Origin: Euptelea pleiosperma
Taxonomy: Eukaryota > Streptophyta > Magnoliopsida > Ranunculales > Eupteleaceae
Length of the DNA: 64,000 nucleotides
NCBI GenBank assembly: GCA_035048495.1
Contig: CM068540.1
Location: 6,060,829 to 6,124,828 of the forward strand
Reading direction: 5' to 3'
Shown here: positions 21,201-33,500 of the stretch, in pieces
Numbering within the stretch: position 1 is the stretch's first letter
Layout of the letters: every line of letters starts with the position of its first letter
The notes under the pieces: generated by a model
The model's database searches: none
Seen by the model: only the letters and a program-made list of their open reading frames with translations
Told to the model about the DNA's origin: nothing
Position numbers and translations under genes: made by a program

Positions 21201-22570
21201 GTTCCATTGATAGGTACAAAGCTCGGCTAGTTGCCAAGAGGTTCACCCAGACCTATGGGATAGATTACCAGGGGACATTTGCACCTGTAGCCAAGATGAA
21301 CTCAATCAGGGTTCTACTGTCCTTGGCTGCAAACAGGTCATGGCCTTTACATCAGCCGAATGTAAAGAACGTTTTTCTACATGGGGACCTAACAAATGAA
21401 GTTTACATGAAAGTGTCACCGGGGTTGAAGCTTGTTGGAAGTGAAGACAGGGTGTGCAGACAGAAGAAATCTTTATATGGGTTGAAGCAATCTCCTCGAG
21501 CTTGGTTTGAACGATTCAGCAGTGCAGTGAGAAAGGTAGGCTACACACAGAGTTAGGCAGATCACATTCTATTTGTGAAACATCTACAGACCAGTATCAC
21601 TGCATTGATCGTATATGTGGATGACATAGTCATCACGGGGAGTGACCCGATAGAGATCACAAGGCTCAAGGCCTTCTTGTCGTCTGAGTTTGAGACGAAA
21701 GATCTAGGACCATTGAGATAATTTCTAGGGATTGAGGTTACCAGGTCATCGAGAGGTATCTTCATTTCACAGAGAAAGTATGTCCTAGACTTAATGAGCG
21801 AGACTGGATATTTGGGTTCGCGACTAGCATATACTCCTATTGATCAGAACCATCAGCTGAATTTCGAGGATAATACACTTCTAGGTGATCCTGCCTTATT
21901 TCAGCGATTGGTTGGCAAATTAATATATCTTGCCCATACACGGCCTGGCATTGCTTATGCAATAAGCGTCATTAGCCGATTCATGCATTCACCTCGGTCA
22001 CCACATCTTGAGGCTACACACAGAGTCCTTCGGTATCTCAAGGGGTCACCAGGTCGAGGCATATTGTTTGGAGTTCATGGCCACTTCAGGGTGGAAGCAT
22101 ACAGTGATGCAAATTGGGCAGGTGTAGTGACCGATAGACAGTCTACATCAGGTTATTGTACCTTTGTTGGAGGCAACTTGGTGTCTTGGATGAGCAAGAA
22201 CCAACTAGTTGTCGCCCGATCTAGTGCAGATGCAGAGTTCCGCTCCATGGCACATGGAGTGTGTGAGCTTTTGTGGTTGAAGATCATGTTAGCAGAACTG
22301 GGAGTTAAGGTAACAGACCCAATGAGCCTCTATTGCGACAACAAAGCGGCCATTAGCATTGCTCACAACCCAGTTCAGCATGACATGACTAAACACATCG
22401 AGGTTGATAGGCACTTCATCAAGGAGAAGCTTCAGCAGGGATTGATTTGTATACCCTATGTAAGGACTCAAGAGCAAGTTGCCGATATACTTATTAAGGG
22501 AGTCAACAAGTCAATCCTGAATACATTGATAGTCAAGCTAGGCATGATGGATATCTTCGCACCAGCTTGA
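18266..22570 (+). pseudogene. Copia-2 gag-pol polyprotein, disrupted
   Basis: It starts at 18266 (MSSSEVSSVED). The gag core follows with a break near 18390-18405, then 18402-19064. A CCHC knuckle (CDHCSRLGHVKDTC) at about 19038-19079 is in another frame. The protease motif IDSGASDHM is at about 19361-19387. The GAG-pre-integrase motif (LLLWHNRLGHV) is near 19754-19790, followed by integrase from HSDVWGP (19938), with QSDNGYEYL at about 20127 and QQNGKAEKK at about 20221. The RT domain is 21100-21760 with YVDD at 21614-21625. RNase H shows ARSSADAEFRSMA (about 22212) and YCDNKAA. Stops interrupt it, for example at 19417, 21554 and 21720. It ends MDIFAPA at 22568. This is a dead polyprotein whose domain order identifies the copia superfamily. 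Confidence 0.92.
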
Positions 22571-22577
22571 GGGGGAA

Positions 22578-22933
22578 TGTTGGATTCTATGTACACCCAC
22601 GTGGAGGTGTTCTTAGTGGGTTGCGCTCCACTACCCCATGTGGGGTTAATTCTCTATTACTTATGGGTTAAGTGATGGGCCCATCCACTTAACCCACAAT
22701 CTCTTTATTTCATGTTAGTGGGTTAAGTGGTGAGCCCCCATTTGACCCACACGATTTCTCCTTTACTTATAGAAGGAATTTCCCCTACTTATAAATATAT
22801 TACTTATGGAAGATTAAATATTCACTTCAATCTCCCCATTCTCTCTCAAACCCTAATCATTCATCTCCCTAACCTCTATTATCTCTCTCTCTCTCAATCT
22901 TTAGCATATTGGTGACAACCTCAAACAACAACA
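22578..22933 (+). repeat. 3' LTR of Copia-2
   Basis: It begins TGTTGGATTC immediately after the polypurine tract and ends CAAACAACAACA. It differs from the 5' LTR at scattered positions (for example CCCATGTGGGG for CCCACGTGGGG), so the insertion is not recent. Confidence 0.92.
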
Positions 22934-22938
22934 CTTTC

Positions 22939-24855
22939 TAGACCTTTCTCGGTCGTAACCCTTTATATGGGACCATAATCAACCACAAATCAGATGGATA
23001 GATCAATAAGCTAATCTTTATCTAATGACTTGAGTTAAAATTTAAAGGAACAAACTTAATCCATTCATTATTACTCAGTACACAATCTGAAAACAGTACA
23101 ATTCATAACTTGGTATCATGAGTTACCTGAATTATTGTATACAATACAGATATTATGAAGCTAATCCTTACAAGAGGCTAGGCAAACTGATACTAGAAAG
23201 AGATCATGTGAGAGATTGCCAAAATGGAAATTTAGTTGATTTTGATGGACATATGGAATACCTACATGAAATACACAATTGATTTCATGAGTTTTTCATC
23301 CCAACCTGAACTGAGTTCTTGACCAGAATAGAATCATATTCACAACATAAAGGGCACAAGAACTTCTATGGTATACAACAGACTGTGTTCCAAATGGATC
23401 GAAGTACCAACCAAAGGGTACCTTTGAAGAAGCACCCCACACATAGGACTGAACTGTTATAACTGGCTATATTTCCTGAATACAGTCAAAAACTTATGTT
23501 ACATAAGAATCAAATATATGAATTCCTTGTATTGATAGCTACTACAAAGACAAATGTGAAAGACACCAAGTTGTTTTAGCTAGTGTGGCCACCCATTTTA
23601 TCGTTGTTGTTTCATAATCGTCATCTGTGTCTGCACGACAAAAAAACCCTCAATTTATGCACGTGTAGTCCTTTATATACTACGTTGTCGAATTGGCAGT
23701 CCAAAATTTTCAAGAATTTTTTACACATTCAATTGAATATCAAAGTCTTGGCTGTAACCAAGGGAACCATGGCTTTCAGGAAAAAGTTCTTGATCACCTG
23801 CATCATCTTCGCCCATAATTATTTTTCTTCCTTTTCCTTTTCTTGTTTTGGATCGACGTCTCTCGATTGTCAACTATAATCCATGGAACACCATATGTTC
23901 ACCACAAAATCAAGACTAAGATCGAACTTTCAGCCTCCATACAGTACTATAAATCAAAACTTTCTGGTCGAATAGTGTTGATCAAGCATGGGCTGTGCAT
24001 GTTCTCTTAGTGATACTTCATGTTATGTTGCTAATCAAATCAAGAAGCTTCTTTCACACTTTCTTTGGAGTGGGTTGGAGGACAACTCCAAGCGGCTAAA
24101 ACCTCCAAGATCAAATGAAATTTGGATAATTATAGGTTGTCAAGATGGAGGACTAGTAGTTATTGTAACACTAGAAGTTATTGGTATATGAGCAACTCAG
24201 TTCAGTTTAAGTTTAAGGCCACTTGCTGTGCCAGAGTGGATCATGACTCTGCAGGAGTGTCTTTGGTCACTTTGGTCACCATTTTCACCAAATTACCTTT
24301 GAAACAGGGCAATACAATCCAGTTTTTGTGAAGTTCTAAATCTTTATTACTGGATCTTGGTCAATTTCCTTGAATGTCTTATATTTGATATTTTAGACAG
24401 ATTATGCTGTTAATGTTATATAATTCTTTCTCCTAGTGGAATACATTACCTGCTTCTTTCTTGCTTTGTTCTTATAGACCAGATTATTCCACCTAGGGCT
24501 TGCTCCTGCTCCTGCTCCTGCTCCCACTCTTGATTCACAAAATCTACACATTATGAGGTAGAATTGGCTGATTCGCATTCCTATTTTAACAAATTCATAC
24601 TTGCATCTAGAGAGGATCAAGTTCATACCTGAATAGATCTATACTTCTATCTAGATAGATTGACACATTCTTAACAGATTCGTGTTTCTTAAGCAATAGA
24701 TTCTCATTTTCACAGTAAGTTATCGTTTATGTTTGTAAACCAGGTCAAGATTAGCACAACCATCTCTACATTATGAATCGATATCACAAGAGTCATGTAT
24801 TGGTTCAGACTGATTTGTAAGGTTAACTTTATATGCCAAAGTCTCCTTACATGGC
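22939..24855. other. Intergenic, no gene recognised
   Basis: About 1.9 kb of AT-rich sequence. A GCTCCT hexamer run lies at 24502-24524. Short open frames (23583-23879, 23988-24191) match no family known to me and carry no motifs. No long inverted or direct repeat was noticed. Confidence 0.5.
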
Positions 24856-24860
24856 TTGAT

Positions 24861-25196
24861 TGTAACGATCCTAAAGGTTAAGACTTAAACTTTCCACACC
24901 TCTTTTCGCCTAGGTGCTTTTGGTGTATTGGTTTGGGTCTTAACATTTGGTATCAGAGCCAACCCTACGTCATGGGTTCAAGATATGGGAAGGGCAACCT
25001 GAGGAAATGGCAACCTGGGAGCTCGCTCAAAAAAGAGAAAATAGGGGTACCGGAGTGAAAGCCGCCTTAGAGTGGGCCACCGTGGACGTTGGCCTTGGAA
25101 GCATGGTGAAATATTACGATCCTAAAGGTTAAGACTTAAAACTTTCCGCACCTCTATCACCTCGGTGCTTTTGGTGTATTGGTTTGGGTCTTAACA
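24861..25196 (+). mobile_element. TRIM (miniature LTR retrotransposon), copy 2
   Basis: LTRs of 85 bp at 24861-24945 and 25112-25196, ending GGGTCTTAACA. The exact primer-binding site TTTGGTATCAGAGCC is at 24946-24960. The purine-rich CTTGGAAGCATGGTGAAA precedes the right LTR, whose start reads TATTACG. A perfect 5-bp duplication TTGAT lies at 24856-24860 and 25197-25201. The interior aligns with copy 1 (GGCAACCTGGG, GCTCGCTCAAAAA, GGGCCACCGTGGACGT). Copy 1 contains an extra stretch near its centre. Confidence 0.94.
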
Positions 25197-25201
25197 TTGA
25201 T

Positions 25202-26879
25202 GCGTCATGTACTCGATGCAAATGAATCTAGTGTCAAGTTTCTTAGTAAGCGCGGTTCTAAACTTGTGATTGAATCCCACATAGATTTATTGTTGAACAA
25301 TGGTTCGTTTGAAGGTCAAGCCATATCTGGATACTTACACTTGCCTAGCATATCTTTATTAGCACTAAACGATGCTGATACTGGTACCGATACTTCATGG
25401 ATACTCCTATGTACATTTTCCTCCATTCAATGGCATCATTAGTTACTTTCTTAACTCCTATGTATTTTCTTTATCATTGGATAATATACCTGTATCCATA
25501 TTTGTTTCTTAGATTAGGAAATAACGAATCATATCCTATCCTTGCTCCCTGCATTGGTATATGTATCTCAACGACAAAAAGGTCCAGGATAGACACAAAC
25601 AGAATGTTCAAGATCAACACTGCCTATAGAGGTATTCCTTCTTGTACTTGTGGGATTGAATATGAACAATATTGGCATGTTAATTAGGTCAACAAAAATT
25701 CAGTCGACAAAAAGAAAATAATGGATCTTGATTCAATTCCTGATCTTAAGCATGATTCTTTTAGCATGCACAAAATAAGTGCCAATGCCAAATCAATATT
25801 TCTGAGAAGTATTTTTTTCAAAATTATATAGAGATTTTGAACAACTAGAACATATTAATAGCAATTTTTATGATATTATTGGTATTCTCACAAATGGGGG
25901 TAGGATATACTATATTTTGTTTATATATAAAAAAAGTACATATTTGTCTACGTTTATCCTTTTTTCAAACAAAGATGATGCCTCAAAAGAATTTCCAATG
26001 TTATGGGAGGTCCAAAATAAGTTAAAATCTAGGATTTAAACAACTTGATAAGGAAGTGAAATGCATTGCTACCGCATTCTCTAAATTTTGTGAAACTAAT
26101 GGAATTTCTCATGAACTCACGCCACCTTAAACTCCAGTACAATGGAAAGTAAGAATCATACCTGAGCTGAATTGTTAACACCAAGTTACTTGGTTGAAGT
26201 CTACATCTTAAATTTGTGACAGGAATCATTCTTTATAGCTTCTCAAATACTTACTCGAGTTCCATATGAGCCATCAAATAATAGGAACCATAACCTGAAA
26301 CAGTCAAAAAGTGTAGGGGTGTAATTGTTACAACCAACGTGAGGATAAACCAATTTTTCTACAATTTTACAAAATTCAGTAAATTCAAAAAATTAAGAAT
26401 CTATTGATTCCAGGCTCGAGGCGAGATATCTCTTTCTTGAAGATAGTTGGAGCCTCCTTCACATGCAAACAGGGAATTCCAAGCAACACTATCTCTAGGA
26501 TACAACAAGCCCAGATCCAATATAAGTGTCCCGGAGTTGCACTCTTCTATAGAGACCATGTACGAACTTCTATTTGATTATTTGTTAAGATAAATTTCAA
26601 GTTTTCTCTTTTAGAAAACAAATCACATTTTCAGACTAGAATACCTTTTTTGTCAAATCAAAACCTAGTCGAAGACCGAGTTACAAATCATTTTGAGGAG
26701 AAGGCCTAAAACCAAGAAAGTTTTGGTCCATAGTTTACATAGTAGCTAGTGATATTACAACCCTGGGACTGGTATATATATATGCCAAGCTAATGATAGA
26801 CAACCCCATAGCTGGATTGAACTATACAAAATCAAGCACTAGAATTGGAGTCTCGAATTATGGCTTCCAAATTCGAAAT
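25202..26879. other. Intergenic, no gene recognised
   Basis: Open frames at 25179-25442 and 25397-25687 read as ordinary protein-like sequence but lack any motif I can name and have no start or splice context. The rest is AT-rich. Confidence 0.45.
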
Positions 26880-27370
26880 GAACACACTAAACTTGAGGCC
26901 TTTAAACTCTTCTAGGATGGAGAACCAATGAAAAAGGAACACTTTGACTTTCTCTACCACCGAGTCCACCTACCCATGTTTGTCTTTAAAAAATGTGACT
27001 ATTCCTTTCTCTCCAAGTGCTCCAACAAACCGTAGAAGGCGCCATTCTCCATAAAATTGGCTCCTTAATATCAAAAGCCTAGATTGACCATCTTTGGATT
27101 TGCTCAAAATGACTACTAAAATTTACTCAATTAATTCCAAAAATCCGGGAAGTTGCTTTCCACATTTGATTTGAGAACTCACAATGGAGGAGATTGTTGA
27201 TAGGCTCTCCACTTGCTTTGCAAAGAACACAAAACTAGGGCATAATTTTCCTCTTTATCAATTGATCCATCATGAATTTTTCAAGAATGGCCTTCCAAAG
27301 AAAGAATTCCACTTCAATGAAACTGGAATACCCTACACCTTCTTGGCCCAAAAAGACATCGCCTAGGAGA
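26880..27370 (-). pseudogene. LINE relic, zf-RVT region (minus strand)
   Basis: Minus-strand readings give LWKAILEKFM...MDQLIKR, then FCVLCKASGESINNLLHCEF (about 27240-27180), then ILWRMAPSTVCWSTWRERN-like residues in shifted frames and KVKVFLFHWFSILEEFKGL near 26920-26900. This C-x2-C...H-x4-C pattern followed by W-x-ERN is typical of the C-terminus of plant L1 LINEs. Many breaks. No target duplication found. Confidence 0.6.
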
Positions 27371-27664
27371 CGGAGGTGAAGGAGAGCACCAAGATCTTCC
27401 TTTTGAATCCTAGTAACTGTTTAAGAAATAAACTTACCACTGGTTCAATTATGAAATCCCTATTTTGTGAATCTTGCATACCTACAAATTCCCCTACTTC
27501 ATCTACAACCATAAGACAATGTATGCCAGGACATCAAGGTCATGGACTAATCATTGATTCATAATCATCTGTCAAAACCAATTGTGCTCAAGTGCCTTGC
27601 TGATGGGGCTAACAGAGGCAATAAAGATGACATTCATGCTTTTGTTGTTCTTGTAAATTTGTAA

Positions 27665-28400
27665 TACATATATTGGCCAAAATAATATGGAATTTAACTG
27701 ATATTGCAATAAACATCTGAAATATAAATTATAAATAATTGTTCTACTTTTCCTAATGCAAGTGAACGATTCATCTGACTTGTATGAGTAGCCAACTGGG
27801 ATAAGCTACGGACTAGATCGCTCTTTTGAAGGCGTTTTCGCACTGTTGTGGAAAAATCCGGTGTAGCAGATGCACTGATGCTATGCCCCCAGGATACAAC
27901 AGCCCAGTGACTTACTGTTATCACTCTTTTCTGCAGTGAAGAGAGGAACTGGAACCTCTACACCTTTCCTTTCTTTGCCTAGACAAAATTTTACACATAA
28001 TTGCAATAAAAATTCTATCACTTCGAGTACAGTAATCATATGATTCAGAATCCAAGAAACGATACAAGAACTGTAGCAATCAGATTGCGTAACAATTTTG
28101 ATAAACTCTGAAACAATAGAATAAAAATATAGAAAAGACATAGCAAGAACTACCCCCATTGTGATCAAATAAAAGAGCAAATTACTAATATAACTTCAGT
28201 ACCAAAACCAGCACAATACTAAATTCGGGTGAGTGGCAAAGCGCTAGGTTAGAGTGAATAGCAGAGTGGAATGAGCAGTAGCAAAAGGACTGGACCTAAT
28301 ACACATGGTAGCGGAGCAGTAATTGAGAAGTGTACTGGTTCTTGGTCATTTAGAGCCTAGGGAAATGGACCTATATATAAAGAGGAGACCCTTGAGTACC
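27665..28400 (-). repeat. Unidentified dispersed repeat R1, copy 1 (LTR-like)
   Basis: Bases 27710-28040 are about 75-80% similar by eye to 41040-41350 over some 330 bp. The shared words include GTATGAGTAGCCAA, GGAAAAATCCGGTG, CTATGCCCCCA and ATACAACAGCCCAGTGACT. On the minus strand a TATA-like TTTATATATAG at about 28371-28381 lies upstream, as in an LTR promoter and leader. I infer a decayed LTR retroelement segment. The boundaries are not resolved. Confidence 0.4.
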
Positions 28401-29252
28401 TTTGTTAATTGGACACATGCACACACGGCCCTAATAGATGAGGAGGCAACTTGTCCATTCTCTTCCCATTCTATATTTTGGTCAAACAGCCAATGAATTA
28501 ATTTTGCTGCCCAACAGTTAGAAAGAAAGTGCTCAATGGCTAAAGCCACGAAAAAGGAATTCTGAAAGGAAACTAATGGTCAAAATAAATAAAATATTAA
28601 GAAGGTATACACATAAAACATGAAAGGAAATGGGTACACCAAAAGGAAATATGAGGTGTTGGGAACCTATTTTTTAAAGCTACTACAACAATACCCCTGC
28701 TTACTTTAATAATATAAGAAAAATCAAGAAATGACCTAGGCAAAGAAAACAATACTATGCTGAAAGGTGTCTGATGACTTGAACCTTCACATCGTGTCAT
28801 ATATTCAAAGTATAAGAACGAAAGTGACTAAGTCTTGAACTAAGATTCTTGGCGATACAATTCACTACACGCATAGCATTGCTAGGTGCAAAGTTCAAAA
28901 GCAAGCACGTTAAGGCCCTGTGCTTTATCCTACTATTCACGAGTGCTCTAGAGAACAAGTCCAATTCTCATAGGAGATAACTCTACTTCCATACTAATAT
29001 AGGTGTCTATTAAGGGTGCTCCTGCAGATATACACCCCATTCAACACGACTTATCGCCCTCATTAAGAGTTATTACTCAATCTTCAAATCGTTATAGGTT
29101 GCTATGCACTAAATTGCACTAGGGGGATGAACTATGAGCAAATTCTCCGAGCAGTGAATGAACCAAAATCAATCACTTTGTGACTCTTTTTTCCATTTGA
29201 ACTTAGTTATTGGGATCTCCAGTCCCTGGATATGGCAACCATCATAGGTGAT
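28401..29252. other. Intergenic, no gene recognised
   Basis: AT-rich. Short open frames on the minus strand show nothing recognisable. Confidence 0.5.
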
Positions 29253-29255
29253 TTA

Positions 29256-29870
29256 GTGCCTGTTTGCCAAACCAGTGGAAGCAAAAAGTAACTTCTAAAT
29301 TAAGTTACTGAATTTAAAAGTTGACATCTGGAAGCAAAAGTTTGTTTGGTGAAACACCGACTTATAAGTCAAAAAGTCATTTTCTTATAATTTTATATAC
29401 ATATTATATTCTAATAAATCATTAATAAAGATCATAAACCAATATCACATTTGTTGTTTTTTTTTTTAAATTAATTATAAATGGTCAGTAATAAACGACA
29501 CACCAGGTGAGTCATTTTATGGGTAATTATTTTTTCAAAAAAGAGATGGTCTACTAACCTACTCCTCAGCAAATCATCCCTACTTTTTCTCCTTCATAAG
29601 ATGTTTTCTATCTACACTTCATAATGTGAAGTTTACAAGGGTAAAACTGATATTTGGAAAGATTCACTTAAAATTAGATGCGTTAGTTCCACAAATTTTT
29701 TTTGACTCTTGCTTAGACCGGAAGCAAGAAGCAAAAATTTTTTGCTTCCACAAAAAGTAAGTTTTTGGCTTTTGAGAAGCAATTCCAAAATGGATACCCA
29801 AACAAACTTTTCAACTTCTTTGCTTTTGGAAGCAAAAAAGTAACTTATTTCGGTGTTGCCAAACGGGCCC
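29256..29870. mobile_element. PIF/Tourist-like MITE (TTA target duplication)
   Basis: GTGCCTGTTTGCCAAACC at the left and TGTTGCCAAACGGGCCC at the right are inverted termini, flanked by TTA on both sides (29253-29255 and 29871-29873). Subterminal arms also pair: AGTGGAAGCAAAAAGTAAC with TTGGAAGCAAAAAAGTAAC occurs in complementary orientation further in. No transposase. Confidence 0.75.
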
Positions 29871-29873
29871 TTA

Positions 29874-30289
29874 TCTATCAATTGGCTTAGTCCCACTCCC
29901 CTCGATCGCCTTTAGTCAAAGGATCGACAAGATTGTTCCTGATCTTACAAAATCAACAACAATGGTATCATTAGCAATTAGTTTCTTCTCACGGTACTGT
30001 GTAATTTACCGCCATAAAAAAATGATTATGCACTCTACTAATAGTAGCACAGCTCATCACAATATAATATGACAGTCAAGACCGGTCTATCCATAATGAA
30101 ACATCAAATGATAGACTTCTCATCCTTTCTCTTCATTTGTTGAGGCCAATGCAATCAGCTCAAATTCCATCACAGATCGAGCTATAATGGTCTAACTTCT
30201 GGAAACCGTTTCTCCACAAATAGTAAAACATACCCATTAGTAACCTCTGAGTCATCCAAAAAAATGTTTCAATTGTTATCATTGTATCC
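29874..30289. other. Intergenic flank of Copia-1 copy C
   Basis: No gene or structure seen. Weak similarity to copia polyprotein readings on the minus strand near 30080-30280 was noticed but is too decayed to place. Confidence 0.4.
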
Positions 30290-30294
30290 TATTA

Positions 30295-30503
30295 TGTTGT
30301 AATCTTGGATCGTAACCAGGATAAATATTTGGGTTAGAGATGGAAGAGAGGAGAGGAGAAGAGAATTGGGGGAAAAGGAGAAATCGTGTAGAGCTTAAAA
30401 TAGCCTACACGATTTCACCCAATATATATATTAAGTGAAGTTTTACAATATTACAAGGGCCCCCTGTAGAATATAAGATATTACAAGTAGGTCCCTGACA
30501 ACA
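30295..30503 (-). repeat. 3' LTR of Copia-1 copy C
   Basis: 209 bp, TG...CA ends, next to the purine tract at 30504-30514. It contains the inverted pair AAATCGTGTAG / CTACACGATTT. Confidence 0.93.
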
Positions 30504-30510
30504 CTCCCCC

Positions 30511-33500
30511 TCAAACTGGTGCGAAGATATCTATCATGCCAAGCTTGGATAATAGGTGCTCTAAGATCCCTTTAGTAACACCTTTAGTTAACACATCTGC
30601 AACTTGATCAGTAGTATGGACATACGGTGTGCAAATAAGTCCCTGACCAAGCTTCTCTTTGATGAAGTGACGGTCTACCTCAATGTGCTTTGTCCTGTCG
30701 TGTTGAATTGGATTATGAGCAATGCTGATGGCTGCTTTATTGTCACAATACAGTTGCATAGACTCTTTGACAAGATATCCGAGCTCACTGAGCATAGTCT
30801 TCAACTATAGAAGCTCACATACACCATGAGCCATAGAACGGTACTTTGCTTCGGCACTAGAGCGGGCGACAACTGGTTGCTTCTTGCTGCGCCAAAACAC
30901 CAGATTACCTCCCACATACGTGCAGTACCCTGATGTGGAACGTCTGTCAGTGACTGAACCTGCCCAGTCAGTGTTTGTATAAGCTTCAACTCGCAGGTGT
31001 CCATTCTTACTAAACAGGAGACCCTTTCTTGGAGCCCCCTTAAGATAGCGTAACACTCGGTGTGCTGCCTCAAGATGTAGAGAGCGAGGGGCATGCATGA
31101 ACTGACTGATGACACTAACTGCGTATGCAATATCTGGTCGTGTAAGCGAAAGGTAGATGAGATGCCCAATAAGTCTCTAGAATTGGCCTGTATCAGCAAT
31201 GGGATCCCCATCAACAGGATTCAGCCGATGTTGCTGCTCTATAGGCGTATCGGCTGGTTTAGCTCCTAAGTTTCTTGACTCTCGAAGGAGATCAAGTACA
31301 TACTTTCTCTGTGAGATGAACACACCCTGCTTTGACCTAGCAACCTCAATGCCCAGAAAGTATCTCAAGGTTCCCAGATCCTTGATTTTGAACTCTGTGC
31401 CGAGGTATTTTTTCAATCTGCAAACCTCATCTGGGTCATCTCCCGTGATCACGATATCATCCACATACACAATAAGAGCAGTAAGACGACCTTGACTTCT
31501 CTTAATGAAGAGAGTGTGGTCCGCCTGACTCTGCGAGTAGCCAATCTTCTTGACTGCGGAACTGAACCTCTCGAACCAAGCCCTGGGTGATTGTTTAAGC
31601 CCATACAAGGCTCTCTTCAGTTTGCACACAAGTTCCTTACTCCCAGTCGGACTGAACCCCAGAGGACCTGTCATGTAGACATCTTCCTCTGGATCACCAT
31701 GGAGGAAGGCATTCTTGACATCCAACTAGTGGAGGGGCCAAGAAAAATTTGCCGCAAGAGATAACAGAACTCGAACTGAGTACATCTTGGCCACAGGAGC
31801 AAACGTCTCCTGGTAGTCAATCCCATAAGATTGTGTGTACCCTTTTGCAACGAGACGGACCTTGTACCTGTCGATGCTTCCATCCGCTTTGTATTTCACT
31901 GTATATACCCACTTGTACCCCACGGGTTTCTTTCCTCTAGGCAATGGAACCAAATCCCAAGTACCATTCTTTTCTAAAGCTGTCATCTCCTCTAGCATGG
32001 CTGCTTTCCACTGAGGCTGGCTGAGGGCATCTAAGACACCGGATGGCAGAGCGACACTGGATAGGGAAGTAGCAAATGCCCTGTAGGATGGTGAGAGCTG
32101 TTGATAGGAAACAAAGTGAGAGATAGGGTGCTTGGTAACACAGTTCCGAACACCCTTCCGATGAGCAATAGGTACATCAATGTTTATGGGAAGGATAGTA
32201 GAAGGAGCAACAGAAATATCATCATGAGGATCACTGAGGACACGATTACCTGAATCGAGTTGGATTTCCTAGCAGCGAGCTTGGATGGTGGACTGTTTCT
32301 CTTTTTGATGTCGTTTGGCATATGTCTTCAGCTGCGGATCCTGTGGCACAGTGTCAGTCGGAGATGAGGACAAGGGTACAGGAGACTCATCAGGCAAATC
32401 AAGGGGTACTGGTTGAGGAATCTCCCCCTGTGGAGGTATCGGACTCTCATCAATACTCCCAAGCTCCCCCTGAAGAGAAGTCCGATCAACTGAGAAGAAG
32501 GGAAGACTCTCAAAGAAGGTAACATCTAGAGAAATAAACCGACGACGGGTAGAGGGATGGAAACACCAATATCCCTTCTGAGTGGACGAATAGCCAAGGA
32601 ACACACATCGAACGGCTTTCGGATCTAACTTGTCCTTCCTGTGATGGGCGTGAACATAACAAACACAACCAAAAACCTTAGGTGGAATGGAGAACACAGT
32701 ACAAGAAGAAAATAGGAGTGAAAGGGGAGACTTCGATCCTAAGACACGAGAGGGCATCCGATTTATCAAGTAGGATGCCGTCAACACTGCGTCAGCCCAA
32801 TAACACTTGGGTACCCTAGTACCAAGAAGAAGTGCCCTAGCAACCTCTAGGACATGGCGATGCTTTCGCTCAGCGGTCCCATTCTGTTGAGGTGTATCGG
32901 CACATGAAGTCTGATGAAGAATTCCATGCTCCTCAAAGTAGGAGGCAAGGCCACTGTACATGTATTCCCCCCCATTGTTAGTGCGTAGGACTTTTAAGGT
33001 GGTGCCTAATTGATTGCACACCATTTTATGGAAGGTCTGAACGATAGTATGCACCTCATTTTTTGATTTCATAAGGTAGATCCAAGTGTAACGACTGTAA
33101 TCATTCACAGAAACCACAAAGTAGCGAAAACCAAAGATAGAAGTAGTGGGATTGGGTCCCCAAACATCAGAGTGCACAAGTTGTAAAGGAAACGTGTTGT
33201 AATCTTGGATCGTAACCAGGATAAGAGATTAGGGTTAGAGATGGAAGAGAGGAGAGGTGAAGAGAATAGGGGAAAGAGGAGAAATCGTGTAGAGCTTAGA
33301 ATAGCCTACACGATTTCACCCAATATATATATTAAGTGAAGTTTTACAATATTACAAGGGCCCCCTGTAGAATATAAGATATTACAAATAGGTCCCTGAC
33401 AACAAAACGTACTTTTTTTATTACTGGTCGGAAAAGACACCCAACATTATTTTGCAAGTACACAAGTTTCACAGTTGAACTCAAAAAATGGAATAAACGC

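Larger units (their letters stand above)
17113..22933 (+). mobile_element. Complete Ty1/copia retrotransposon (Copia-2)
   Basis: LTRs at 17113-17469 and 22578-22933 (about 357 bp, differing by scattered substitutions) enclose gag and pol in copia order (protease, integrase, RT, RNase H). The primer-binding site TGGTGTTAGAGC follows the 5' LTR at 17470, a variant of the usual TGGTATCAGAGC. The polypurine tract TTGAGGGGGAA precedes the 3' LTR. A perfect 5-bp duplication CTTTC lies at 17108-17112 and 22934-22938. The 5' LTR start reads TATTGG instead of TGTTGG. The coding region is interrupted by stops and shifts. Confidence 0.96.

Noticed and set aside
25179..25687. Two overlapping plus-strand frames after the TRIM
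   Set aside because: No recognisable domain, no conserved motif and the first starts within the TRIM LTR. Could not be supported as a gene.
27881..28180. 99-codon minus-strand frame that shares its C-terminus with one at 41193-41621
   Set aside because: The shared tail reflects the R1 DNA repeat. The upstream parts of the two frames are unrelated and no start or splice context is convincing.
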